Numbered from the stretch's first letter, positions 54,416 through 63,491 are shown. The stretch is 64,000 bases of DNA from Pseudomonas chlororaphis subsp. aurantiaca (GCF_013466605.1 NZ_CP059162.1:372001-436000); one strand, 5' to 3'. Notes: generated by a model from the letters alone, not told the origin. Made by a program: numbers and translations.

Positions 54416-54854
54416 GCACGGCTCCGAAGAAAAAGACAGGCCGCATTCTACGCCTGAAGCGGACGTCAGGCCGAAGCTAATGCTGCGGGTGTTCGGCTCG
54501 CTGGCAATCTTTGGCGTGATGGTGGGGCTGATGATCGGTCGCCTGACGACCCCGGACCCCACCGAGCTGCAGGAAGTGCAGGTCCAGCCCAATGCCCTGG
54601 TGGTGTGGTTCAACAACGAGCCCAAGGTTCATGGCGAGCACATCGACGGGGCCGTGGCGCTGTTGTTCGAGGCCGAGGGGCGGGCGCAGAAGGGCCAGTT
54701 GAAGATCAACGACAAGGATGCCAACTGGCGGGTGCGGGCGGCTGAGGAAGGGTTGCTGCTGAACGTGGTCGCCGCGCGGGCGCTGCGCGGCGAGTGGTCG
54801 GGCAGCGAGGTCGACGGGCGCTGGCGCCTGGAGCTCCAGCTGCGCGAGGAATAA
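54414..54854 (+). CDS. conserved membrane-anchored hypothetical protein
   Basis: A 146-residue protein divergent from trmL. After a hydrophilic N terminus (MHGSEEKDRPHSTPEADVRP) comes one membrane helix (LMLRVFGSLAIFGVMVGLMI) and a periplasmic domain with short beta strands (ALVVWFNNEPKVHGEHIDGA, RWRLELQLREE). No known domain recognised. P. aeruginosa has a hypothetical gene in the same place between trmL and ntrC. AAAAAGGATGA upstream may serve as ribosome-binding site. Its 3' end meets the predicted 3' end of the NrsZ-like RNA. Confidence 0.75.
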   Translation: MHGSEEKDRPHSTPEADVRPKLMLRVFGSLAIFGVMVGLMIGRLTTPDPTELQEVQVQPNALVVWFNNEPKVHGEHIDGAVALLFEAEGRAQKGQLKINDKDANWRVRAAEEGLLLNVVAARALRGEWSGSEVDGRWRLELQLREE

Positions 54855-55245
54855 AAGAGGGGATTCCCGGCCTGCCTGTACCAAGGTCCCCAAAAGCGTG
54901 AGGGCGGGGCGCTGATCGCGCCGGGCCCGGTGTAAAGAGGGGAAGCCCCGGCCTGCCTGTACCAAGGTTCCCAAAAGCGTGAGGGCCGCGCTGATTGCGC
55001 TGGGCCCGGTGTAAAGAGGGAATCCCCGGCCTGCCTGTACCAAGGTTCCCGAAACGGGTGGGCTCGTCGCTGTGAGCGTGATGAGCCCGGGTGTTAAAGA
55101 GGGAATCCCTGGCCTGCCTGTACCAGGGTTCCCCAAACCGGCTGGAACCCGTCGCTGCGAGCGGTATGGGTTCCGGGTGTAAAGAAGGGGAGTCTCGGCC
55201 TGCCTGTACCAAGGTCCCCAAAACGGGTGAGTGACTGCACTCGTG
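54853..55245 (-). ncRNA. nrsZ: NrsZ-like nitrogen-regulated sRNA with five tandem stem-loop modules
   Basis: Five tandem modules share the core CGGCCTGCCTGTACCAAGGT (plus strand; starts 54868, 54949, 55027, 55110, 55196; spacing 81, 78, 83, 86). In each, five bases before the core pair with five after: GGGGA/TCCCC in modules 1 and 5, GGGAA/TTCCC in 2, 3 and 4, a compensatory change. Between modules a second stem also covaries: GGGCC/GGCCC, GGGCTC/GAGCCC, GGAACCC/GGGTTCC. The sigma-54 promoter at 55257-55272 points leftward, so the RNA is read on the minus strand from about 55245, opening with a GAGTG-CAGT-CACTC hairpin and ending at the hairpin plus TCTTTT at about 54853. In P. aeruginosa the NtrBC/sigma-54-dependent, processed sRNA NrsZ maps to this site (recalled, not searched). 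Ends are predicted. Confidence 0.8.
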
Positions 55246-55256
55246 ATCTTGTCTTT

Positions 55257-55272
55257 GCAGGGGGCGTGCCAA
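55257..55272 (-). promoter_or_regulatory. sigma-54 promoter of the NrsZ-like RNA
   Basis: On the minus strand TTGGCACGCCCCCTGC has the -24 GG (55270-55269) and -12 GC (55258-55257) ten bases apart; TTGGCACG matches the -24 consensus fully. Expected start near 55245, immediately before the module array. Confidence 0.85.
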
Positions 55273-55277
55273 TTCTG

Positions 55278-55293
55278 GCTTAAACGGTTAAGC
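55278..55293. promoter_or_regulatory. palindrome GCTTAA-ACGG-TTAAGC beside the sigma-54 promoter
   Basis: A 6-bp inverted repeat with a 4-base spacer, six bases upstream of the -24 element. Too close for an enhancer; could be a binding site for a repressor or bending protein, or chance. Confidence 0.3.
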
Positions 55294-55311
55294 AATTTTT
55301 CAGGAACAGCT

Positions 55312-55342
55312 GAAAGCCCCGGTTTTCGGGGCTTTCATCGTT
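55312..55342 (+). terminator. intrinsic terminator (plus strand) between promoter region and REP elements
   Basis: GAAAGCCCCG and CGGGGCTTTC form a 10-bp perfect stem around GTTTT, followed by ATCGTTTTTT. It would stop plus-strand transcription coming from the 54414 gene before it enters ntrC antisense. Confidence 0.7.
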
Positions 55343-55424
55343 TTTTGGATTTGTTCTGGCGAGAAATATCCAGGCCAAGCGCGATGAAATTCCTTGCCCG
55401 GCCACGCATTCCGGCAGTGCAGGC

Positions 55425-55439
55425 TCACCATTGCGGTGC
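55425..55439. promoter_or_regulatory. NtrC-binding site upstream of the NrsZ-like RNA
   Basis: TCACCATTGCGGTGC matches the NtrC consensus GCACC-N5-GGTGC in nine of ten positions and lies about 155 bp upstream of the sigma-54 -24 element, a normal enhancer distance. Confidence 0.7.
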
Positions 55440-55450
55440 ACAAAAAACAT

Positions 55451-55506
55451 CGCGGGCAAGCCCCGCTCCCACGACCGCATCTGTAGGAGCGAGGCTTGCC
55501 CGCGAT
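55451..55506. repeat. REP doublet (REPIN, family A)
   Basis: CGCGGGCAAGCCCCGCTCCC and its inverted copy TGTAGGAGCGAGGCTTGCCC face each other across a short loop, upstream (minus sense) of the NtrC box. Confidence 0.85.
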
Positions 55507-55543
55507 TGGATCTGTCATTCGGCACAGCATGAATGTCTTGCGC

Positions 55544-55625
55544 CGTAGCCGCTGCCGAAGGCTGCGATCGCGACCCAAGGGCGCGCAGGATCAAGATCGC
55601 TGAAGGTCTTCGGCAGCGGCTACAG
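55544..55625. repeat. REP doublet (family B)
   Basis: CGTAGCCGCTGCCGAAGGCT and its inverted copy CTTCGGCAGCGGCTACAG, about 45 bp apart, 13 bp beyond the ntrC stop codon. Confidence 0.85.
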
Positions 55626-55638
55626 GGGATTACGCGGC

Positions 55639-57071
<1,433 letters not shown>

Positions 57072-57075
<4 letters not shown>

Positions 57076-58157
57076 GTCGATGGGGCTCCTTGTTCCAGTG
57101 GCAGAAAGATCGAGAACGTGGTGTGGCCGGGATGGCTGTCACACTCGATCAGGCCCTGGTGCTGGCTGATGATGTTCTGGGTAATGGCCAGGCCCAACCC
57201 GGTACCGTCCGGACGGCCGCTGACCATGGGGAAGAAGATGGTTTCCTGAAGTTCCGCGGGAATCCCCGGGCCGTTGTCGATGATCTCGATCTTGGTCACC
57301 AGGCGGTGGCGCACGTGGCCGATGGTGAACTGGCGCATGGTGCGGGTACGCAGGCAGATACGGCCCAGGCGCAGCTCGTTCTGGCTGCTGATGGCCTGCA
57401 TCGCGTTGCGCACGATGTTGAGCACCGCCTGGATCATCTGTTCGCGGTCGATCCATACATCGGGAATGCTCGGGTCGTAGTCGCGCACCAGGGTGATGCA
57501 GCCCTGGCTTTCGGCTTCCACCAGGCTGCTCACGCGCTCCAGCACTTCGTGCACGTTGCACATGGCCAGCGACGGCAGCTTGTTGGAGCCGAGCATGCGG
57601 TCCACCAGGTTACGCAGGCGGTCGGCCTCTTCGATGATGACGTTGGTGTAGTCCTTGAGGTTCTCGTCCGGCAGTTCGCGAGCCAGCAACTGGGCGGCGC
57701 CGCGAATCCCGCCGAGGGGGTTCTTGATCTCGTGGGCCAGGCCGCGCACCAGCATCTTGCTGGTTTCCTGCTTGGACAGCTGGGCCTCTTCCTTGGTGAT
57801 CCGCAGCAAGCGGTCGCGGGGATGGACTTCGAGCAACAGCAAGGTGTCGCCATTGCTCAGGATCGGCGTCACGGCGTAGTCGACGGTCAGGGTCTGGCCG
57901 GTCAGCGCGGTGAGCATGGCTTCGCGCTTGGTGAACGGGTGCGCCTGTTGCACCGCCTGGCGCAGGGAGCTCAGGGCTTCGGCCGATTCGGTGAACAGTT
58001 CGCTGATGAATTGCCCATGGCTGCGCTGGCCGCTGATGGCCAGCAACATCTCCGCCGCCGGGTTCATGTACTCAAGGCGCAGGTCGGCGTTGAGCAGGAT
58101 GGTCGCGGTGGTCAGGTTGTCGAGTAGCAAGCGGTGCAGTTGATCGCTGATGGTCAT
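57072..58157 (-). CDS. ntrB: nitrogen regulation sensor kinase NtrB
   Basis: Soluble PII-responsive histidine kinase/phosphatase of 361 residues controlling NtrC. MTISDQLHRLLLDNLTTATI opens the PAS domain; the H box is RGLAHEIKNPLGGIRGAAQL with His142, and the ATPase boxes are QAVLNIVRNAMQAI, IDNGPGIP and GTGLGLAITQNII. The start at 58157 matches the family N terminus; an in-frame ATG 11 codons upstream is less likely. Preceded by a sigma-54 promoter and an NtrC box, so the operon is autoregulated. Confidence 0.97.
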
Positions 58158-58243
58158 GGGTAAATGTTGACCTCTTTTGAAACAAGGCAATCCCGGGCCG
58201 GCCCAGGATTGCGCGCGCGAATAAGGCGCTGGTATCGAGAAAA

Positions 58244-58260
58244 TGCAAAAACCAAACCAA
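58244..58260 (-). promoter_or_regulatory. sigma-54 promoter of ntrBC
   Basis: On the minus strand TTGGTTTGGTTTTTGCA has GG (58258-58257) and GC (58246-58245) ten bases apart, with TTTGCA at -12. Expected transcript start near 58233, 76 nt before the ntrB ATG. The CAC after GG in the consensus is missing, so it may be weaker than the sRNA promoter. Confidence 0.65.
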
Positions 58261-58386
58261 GGCTCCGAAAAGAAGCGCTCGAGCCCTGAAACAGACGTTT
58301 AAAGTTCTCTTTCGCAGCGTTTTGCCGGCTGCGCTGGGTACTTTCGAACCAAAATGGGCCGCATATAGGTCGGGGTGCAGTTTGAT

Positions 58387-58401
58387 GCACCAATATAGTG
58401 C
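58387..58401. promoter_or_regulatory. NtrC-binding site upstream of ntrBC
   Basis: GCACCAATATAGTGC, on the minus strand GCACTATATTGGTGC, is essentially the NtrC site known from the enteric glnA promoter. It lies about 130 bp upstream of the ntrBC sigma-54 promoter. Confidence 0.85.
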
Positions 58402-58445
58402 GATTTATCCGAGGCTGCGCTAAAGAATGGCCAGATGCACGCCGG

Positions 58446-58461
58446 GCCGAAAATTTTCGGC
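58446..58461. promoter_or_regulatory. 16-bp perfect palindrome GCCGAAAATTTTCGGC
   Basis: An unspaced perfect palindrome 45 bp from the NtrC box, between the ntrBC control region and the terminator of the small gene. Could be a further regulator site or the base of a hairpin. No known match recalled. Confidence 0.4.
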
Positions 58462-58472
58462 GCACGCAAAAG

Positions 58473-58491
58473 GGCCCGCTTGCTGCGGGCC
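58473..58491 (-). terminator. intrinsic terminator of the small membrane protein gene
   Basis: GGCCCGC and GCGGGCC form a 7-bp stem; on the minus strand CTTTTGCG follows. It is 25 bp beyond the stop codon at 58516. Confidence 0.7.
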
Positions 58492-58515
58492 TGGAAGAAT
58501 GCGGCGGATGGCGTC

Positions 58516-58725
58516 TCAGTGGGCGGGTTGGGCGTCCTTGTCGATACTCGGTGGCAGCGTCGCGGGATCCTCGATCGGCGGCGTGGCACGGGGTTCCCGG
58601 GCCAGTTCGTCGGCGTCCGCCTGTTCGGCGGTGGACAGGTCGGCGGCGTTGTGGTCGATGCGCTTGAGCAGCAGAAGCATGCATACCAGGGATACCAGGG
58701 CATAGCAGGCAGAGGCGATGGCCAC
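58516..58725 (-). CDS. small membrane protein of unknown function
   Basis: A 69-residue protein with one N-terminal membrane helix (IASACYALVSLVCMLLLL) and an acidic, proline-rich soluble tail (TAEQADADELAREPRATPPI). No domain recognised. The only in-frame start near the helix is GTG at 58725 (MAIASACYAL); no good ribosome-binding site is seen, so the true start may differ. Support is the hydrophobic segment followed by an ordered tail, and a terminator directly downstream. It lies upstream of ntrBC on the same strand but separated by that terminator. Confidence 0.5.
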   Translation of the reverse strand: MAIASACYALVSLVCMLLLLKRIDHNAADLSTAEQADADELAREPRATPPIEDPATLPPSIDKDAQPAH

Positions 58726-58976
58726 GCCGACAATGCTTAACGATGGCGCGGCAGTGCTGCTGCTCGGCAGCTGCGAGATCGGCCCTGTGCGTGGGCGTTG
58801 GCCAGGGCGTGGCCATGGTGATCGAGCACGCCTGAGGCGGATCTACCGCTCGGCGTTGTTTCACGCCGGGCGCAAGGCGGGGGCACCGTTGGCGTATCAA
58901 CGCCTGATTTGCGGCGGCATCCGTTGCGGCGCTGCTCTACAGTGCACAGACATTTCCTCTGGTGCTGGAGACGGCC

Positions 58977-60092
58977 ATGGACAACGCCCCCTTGCTGTTC
59001 CAACTGCCCGACGACGACACCCTGTACCATGCCTTGCTCGAACGCGACCCGGCCTATGACGGGTTCGCCTTCGTCGGGGTCAAGAGCACGGGCGTGTTCT
59101 GTCGGCTGACCTGCGCGGCGCGCAAGCCCAAGCGCGAAAACACGGTGTTCTTCAGTTCGATCAAGGCCTGTGTCGAGGCGGGTTTTCGCGCCTGCCTGCG
59201 CTGCCGTCCGCTGGAGCAGACAGGTGCCCAGGAGCCGCTGGTCAAACAACTGCTGGCCTTGCTGGAACACAATGTCGACAAGCGCTGGTATGAAGGCGAC
59301 CTGATCGAACTCGGCTTCGACCCTTCCACGGTGCGCCGGGCCTTCAAGCGTCACTTTGGCGTGACCTTCCTGGAAATGGCCCGGCTGCGGCGGATCGGCG
59401 AGGGCATGCAGCAACTGGCGGGCGGCGCCAGCGTGATCGATGCGCAGATCAGCGCCAGTTTCGATTCCGACAGCGGCTTTCGCAGTGCCTTCACCCGGCT
59501 GCTCGGCCAGCCACCGTCGAACCTGCGCGGCTGTGAACTGCTCAAGGCCGACTGGCTGCAAACCCCGATCGGCGTGATGCTGGCGGTGGCCGATGCGCAG
59601 GCCCTGCATCTGCTGGAGTTCTTCGACCGCCCGGCATTGGCCACTGAGCTGAAGCGTCTGCAAGAGAGCACCGGCTCGACCATCGGTTTCGGACGTTTTG
59701 CCCCCATCGACCAGATCGAGAGCGAATTGCGGCGATTTTTCGCCGGGGAGTCGGCAAGCTTTGCCACGCCGCTGGCGCTGAATGCTTCGGCCTTTACCCG
59801 CACGGTGTGGCAGGCCCTCAGGGCTATACCGCCAGGCACGACTCGCAGTTACGCCGAGGTGGCGACCAGCATAGGTTCGGCCTCCGCCGTGCGGGCCGTG
59901 GCCCGGGCCAATGGCGCCAACCAGATCGCCATCGTGATTGCCTGTCACCGGGTGATAGGTTCCGACGGCTCGCTCACCGGTTATGGCGGCGGCCTCTGGC
60001 GCAAACGTTGGTTGCTCGAACATGAGCGGCGCCTGTATTCGCAGATTCAGGCGCGACAAGCTCTCAGGGCCGATGAACCCGTTGCAGGGTGA
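58977..60092 (+). CDS. ada: bifunctional DNA-alkylation regulator/repair protein Ada
   Basis: Adaptive-response protein of 371 residues that takes methyl groups from DNA and then activates its own regulon. The zinc domain has C42 in GVFCRLTCAARKPKRENTVF and RACLRCRPL; an AraC helix-turn-helix follows (DPSTVRRAFKRHFGVTFLEM); the O6-methylguanine methyltransferase domain ends in VIACHRVIGSDGSLTGYGGG with active Cys323. The residue before Cys is Ala where most family members have Pro (PCHRV). GGAG six bases before the ATG fixes the start; a GTG five codons earlier is less likely. Its 3' end overlaps the converging gene by 29 bp. Confidence 0.93.
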   Translation: MDNAPLLFQLPDDDTLYHALLERDPAYDGFAFVGVKSTGVFCRLTCAARKPKRENTVFFSSIKACVEAGFRACLRCRPLEQTGAQEPLVKQLLALLEHNVDKRWYEGDLIELGFDPSTVRRAFKRHFGVTFLEMARLRRIGEGMQQLAGGASVIDAQISASFDSDSGFRSAFTRLLGQPPSNLRGCELLKADWLQTPIGVMLAVADAQALHLLEFFDRPALATELKRLQESTGSTIGFGRFAPIDQIESELRRFFAGESASFATPLALNASAFTRTVWQALRAIPPGTTRSYAEVATSIGSASAVRAVARANGANQIAIVIACHRVIGSDGSLTGYGGGLWRKRWLLEHERRLYSQIQARQALRADEPVAG

Positions 60093-60579
60093 AGGTCAAT
60101 GGCGAGCTTTGCTGGATCACCCGCTCGCCATCGAGCACCTGCACCGCCAGGCGGTGCTCGCCGCGGTCGATGTTCACCAGTTGCAAGCTCGGCAGGTTGC
60201 CGGGCTGGCCGTACGGCTGGTCGTCCAACAGCAGGCGCAGGCGATGCTCGTTGAGCAGGGGCGGTTGCAGGCGCACCTCGACCTTGAAGGTGCCGTTATT
60301 GGCGCGCACCACACCACCATCCGGCACGCCACTCAGCTCCAGGGTGGTGTAGGCCGGTGCGCGGGTGGGTGGCGTCTGCGTTGGTTCGACGCCGGGCGGT
60401 GTGAGCGGCCTGGGCGCCTCGATGCGGTTCAGCGGCGCCAGCTCGACGGCCTGGCCGGGCACGCCGGCCGGCGGCTGGTCGCTGTAGGCGGTGTTGCCGT
60501 GGGCATCGGTGTAGCGGTAGATCTGCGCGGCGGCCGGCAGGGCGGCCAGCAACAGCAGGTAGAGGCAGTGCACACGCAT
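60064..60579 (-). CDS. DUF4124 domain-containing exported protein
   Basis: A 171-residue protein with a signal peptide (MRVHCLYLLLLAALPAAAQ) and the DUF4124 domain right after it (IYRYTDAHGNTAYSDQPPAG). The C-terminal half looks beta-rich (RVQLQPPLLNEHRL-like strands, SLQLVNIDRGEHRLAVQVLD). Family role unknown; members occur near glnA-ntrBC in Pseudomonas. CAGGAAAG ribosome-binding site before the ATG at 60579. Converges on ada with a 29-bp overlap of the coding ends, which is close even for Pseudomonas. Confidence 0.85.
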   Translation of the reverse strand: MRVHCLYLLLLAALPAAAQIYRYTDAHGNTAYSDQPPAGVPGQAVELAPLNRIEAPRPLTPPGVEPTQTPPTRAPAYTTLELSGVPDGGVVRANNGTFKVEVRLQPPLLNEHRLRLLLDDQPYGQPGNLPSLQLVNIDRGEHRLAVQVLDGERVIQQSSPLTFTLQRVHRP

Positions 60580-60667
60580 GGCGGCTTTCCTGGGCGCTGG
60601 GGGCGGCGGCTTCAAGGATGGAAGTGCCTCCAGCATAGAGCCGCGGAGCGGGCCCGGGTTCGCCCCT

Positions 60668-61210
60668 TCAACCTTTGAACACACAAAGCTCGGCGGTGGC
60701 GCGGATCAGCGCCAGTTGGCGCAGTGGTGCCCGATCACCTTCGTGGGTGGCCTGGGCCAGCCATTGTGGGCACTGCGGGTCATTGCGGTGGGGGCTGAAA
60801 TCCGCCAGTTGCTGCAGCAGGCGTTTTTGTAACCGATCAAGTTGCGGGCGGATCTGCCCCACCAAATCCGGGCGCGGGGCGTCCGGTGCCTGGCCTTGCA
60901 AGGTCCACTCGGACAGGTGGGCGTACTGCAGCAGCTTGTTGGCCTCGATCTGCGCGGCAAAGAACTGTTCCACCGCCGCGCCGTCGAGTTTGTAGGCCGG
61001 CGCCTGGGCCACCGCGCCGGCAATCACCTCACGCTCGCGCGGGCGGTCTTCCACCGGTTTGTGGCTGTCCCATTTGCTCAGGGCCACCTGGTCGGCGATG
61101 GCCAGGCGTTCTTCGATGCTGGCCAACAGAGGGCTGAGGGTGGCAGGGGCGGCGCAGGCATTGCCGGCCAGCAACAGGGTCAACAGGGCAAGGCAGAATC
61201 GCGAAGTCAT
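60668..61210 (-). CDS. periplasmic chorismate mutase (AroQ-gamma type)
   Basis: A 180-residue secreted chorismate mutase. Signal peptide MTSRFCLALLTLLLAGNACA; the first catalytic helix is LLASIEERLAIADQVALSKW (Arg and Lys ligands for chorismate), followed by VEDRPREREVIAGAVAQAPA and FFAAQIEANKLLQYAHLSEW, the *AroQ pattern in which Glu and Arg line the site. Cys residues near the C terminus (DPQCPQW, AELCVFKG) may form a disulfide. Secreted AroQ enzymes convert chorismate to prephenate in the periplasm; their purpose is debated. ATG chosen for the signal peptide. Confidence 0.9.
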   Translation of the reverse strand: MTSRFCLALLTLLLAGNACAAPATLSPLLASIEERLAIADQVALSKWDSHKPVEDRPREREVIAGAVAQAPAYKLDGAAVEQFFAAQIEANKLLQYAHLSEWTLQGQAPDAPRPDLVGQIRPQLDRLQKRLLQQLADFSPHRNDPQCPQWLAQATHEGDRAPLRQLALIRATAELCVFKG

Positions 61211-61296
61211 GGGCGGTCTCGGCTTCTTGGGGACAAGTCGGCGGCCATGATGCACGCAAAACCGCAGTGCCTGGCAAGCGCCGGGCACAAGATGGG

Positions 61297-63330
61297 TCAT
61301 TGGCCGGCCGCGGCAGTCGCGGGCGCCCCGCAATTGGTCGGGCTGGAAGAGAGTCGCTTGCCGCTTTCGTCATAGACGATCCGGCAGGCGCTCAAACCGT
61401 TGTCGATCAGCTCGCGGCTCTTGATCGCGCCGTTGCGGTGATAGCACAGCTGTTCGCCGGTCAGTTGGCCGTCGGACTCATGACTTTTCACCTGTTGCTG
61501 ATTGATGGTCATCCAGGTGAAACCCACCGAGTTTTTCTGGCACTCGATCTGCCCATTGTCGTAGTAGGTGCGCTGAGTGATCTGGTCATTGTCGCCGATG
61601 ATCTTCTCGCGGATCTTTTGGCCTGTTTCATAGTTGTACTCGATGGAGCCTTGGGGGCTGCCAAAGAGAAAGTCCGTTTCCCAGGACAGCTTTCCGTGGG
61701 TGAACCGCCGTTGTTTTCCACAGCGTTCGACGGTTGAGCCGAGCTTGTCGAAGCGGCACCAGTTGGCTTCCTCATAAAGCACTCCATCCTGATCGTACTG
61801 TTTCATCAGGCCGACAAAGTGCCCTCCCTCGAAGCGTCCGACCGTGGCCGGCGTACCGTCGCGCAGGAAGGTCAGGTGAGGGCCTTCGTACCGATCGTTG
61901 TGCCAGGAAATATCGCTGATCAGCTTGCCGTCTTCGCTGTAACCCAGTGAGCGGCCTTCCCGTTTGCCATTCTCATATTGCTGCGAGTACTGCAGGTTGC
62001 CGCTGGGGCTATAGCCTTCGCGGGTACCGGACAGCACATCTGCCTTGTAATGCTCGATCAGGACCAGCACGCCGTTGGCGTCGGTTTCGCGCAACTCGCC
62101 GTCTTTTTTATCGGCGACGAAGTTCACGCTCTGGTTATGGCTCTTGTCTGTCTTGAGTATCCACGGGCCGCTTTTCAGGCCGTTCTCGAAGCTGCCGCGA
62201 CCTGCTTGGGTCACCCATGGTCCTTCGCGTTTGTTGTTGCGGTAGCTGCCGCTCTCCGTGGAGCCGTCCACCTTCTCTTCGCTCGGGCCGTTGAGCACGC
62301 TGTGGACATAGGTCTGGAAGCCAGTGACAGCGGGCTCGCCTCCTTCGTCGTAGGACAGCACCCAGCGTCCCTCACGCAGATCGTCCCGATACTCGCCGGT
62401 AGCGGTTTGCCAGCCGTAGGACTCAGTCCACTGGCCTTGGCGTTTGCCATCGACAAAACGGCCGTGGGTCCAGCCTTCGTCTGGGTTGGAAAAACTCCAT
62501 TCGCCGGTGCGTTGGCCGTGGGCATAGGCACCCTGGGCGATGACGGCACCGCCGAAACAGGAGTACTCCACGTAGGCCCCGTCCTCGCTGCCAGTGAAGC
62601 GCTGCGGCTCGGTCTCCCAGGCGATGCGGCTGGCCCGGTAGTTGTACAGCAGGGGCTCGCCCTCCAGCGCAGGTGCTTCGCCGCGCCAGTAGGTGGCGGT
62701 GAGAAAGCGTCCGTTCTTTTCGGTGAAGGTCTTTTTGTAGCGGTACTGGTCGGCTCCGGGCGGATTGGCGGTGATGGGCTGCCCGTTAGCGTCGAAATAA
62801 CCCACCAGGGTGCCGGCCGAATGGTCGATCTGGTCGAATTCGTCGATACCCGAGTCTTCGTAGAAGTAGCTGTAGTTCAGCGGTGTCAGCTGGCGCAGGG
62901 CCTGTTTCACCGTCGAGGCATCGAGTTTTTTCCGGTCTTTGGCGATGCGTTCCAGGGCGGGCTGTAGCTTGTCCAGGCGCCGGTAGAGGCGGTCGTTTTC
63001 GTCATAACGGTAGGCATGCACGCGATACTGGCCGCTCTGCTTGAACAGCACCAGGCGGGTCAGGGACTCATCATCCAGGGCGATGTTGAACACCGACTCG
63101 ATGGTTGCATCGCCGAAGTCGTCCAGCAGCTGCGGCTGGCCCTCGTCCGGGTCGACCGAGTAATAACCTTTGACGCTGCCGGCCTGCTTGATAAAGGCCA
63201 GGGTCGCCTGGCTTTCCGCCAGGCCGGTGATCAGCGGGTGGGCCAGGGATTTGTCGGCATAGAAAGGAGCGGCCTGGGTGCTGCCGAACGCCAGGCAGGC
63301 GATCAGGCCGAGAGAACGAGTCCACTGCAT
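61297..63330 (-). CDS. exported MORN-repeat (YwqK-like) protein
   Basis: A 677-residue protein with a signal peptide (MQWTRSLGLIACLAFGSTQA). Residues about 20-260 form a unique N-terminal domain; from about 265 onward there are about 15 short repeats of the MORN_2/YwqK type (for example GQRTGEWSFSNPDEGWTHG, GKRQGQWTESYGWQTATGEY, NNKREGPWVTQAGRGSFENG, GKREGRSLGYSEDGKLISDI), with G-x(2)-G-x-W/Y cores. Several Cys occur late (VERCGK, IECQKN, ALCYHRNG-like). YwqK repeats occur in antitoxin-labelled and surface proteins; no function is known here. No toxin gene accompanies it. Start has no strong alternative. Confidence 0.85.
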   Translation of the reverse strand: MQWTRSLGLIACLAFGSTQAAPFYADKSLAHPLITGLAESQATLAFIKQAGSVKGYYSVDPDEGQPQLLDDFGDATIESVFNIALDDESLTRLVLFKQSGQYRVHAYRYDENDRLYRRLDKLQPALERIAKDRKKLDASTVKQALRQLTPLNYSYFYEDSGIDEFDQIDHSAGTLVGYFDANGQPITANPPGADQYRYKKTFTEKNGRFLTATYWRGEAPALEGEPLLYNYRASRIAWETEPQRFTGSEDGAYVEYSCFGGAVIAQGAYAHGQRTGEWSFSNPDEGWTHGRFVDGKRQGQWTESYGWQTATGEYRDDLREGRWVLSYDEGGEPAVTGFQTYVHSVLNGPSEEKVDGSTESGSYRNNKREGPWVTQAGRGSFENGLKSGPWILKTDKSHNQSVNFVADKKDGELRETDANGVLVLIEHYKADVLSGTREGYSPSGNLQYSQQYENGKREGRSLGYSEDGKLISDISWHNDRYEGPHLTFLRDGTPATVGRFEGGHFVGLMKQYDQDGVLYEEANWCRFDKLGSTVERCGKQRRFTHGKLSWETDFLFGSPQGSIEYNYETGQKIREKIIGDNDQITQRTYYDNGQIECQKNSVGFTWMTINQQQVKSHESDGQLTGEQLCYHRNGAIKSRELIDNGLSACRIVYDESGKRLSSSPTNCGAPATAAAGQ

Positions 63331-63433
63331 ACGAATCCCTTCGTCGAGGCGCCGGACAGAGGGCGCGAGAGGCGCGGATTATCCATGGATGAATAGCCCG
63401 GGGGAATGCTCCGGGGCGATGGGCGGGCAATAA

Positions 63434-63459
63434 AAAAGGCCTCCCGAGGGAGGCCTTTT
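63434..63459 (-). terminator. intrinsic terminator of glnA
   Basis: AAAAGGCCTCCC and GGGAGGCCTTTT form a 12-bp stem with a minimal loop; on the minus strand TTTTTTATTG follows, 33 bp beyond the glnA stop. Confidence 0.9.
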
Positions 63460-63491
63460 CTTGTCACGCCGCGTGGGGCGGCGCTACCGGA

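Noticed and set aside
54868..55215. CRISPR array
   Set aside because: Five repeats at about 80-bp spacing look array-like, but repeats are long and divergent, the spacers are themselves complementary stems, and no cas gene is present. The sRNA explanation fits better.
58718..59059. Plus-strand 113-residue frame upstream of ada
   Set aside because: It overlaps the start of ada in another frame, has no ribosome-binding site and an Arg/Gly-rich composition of the shadow type.
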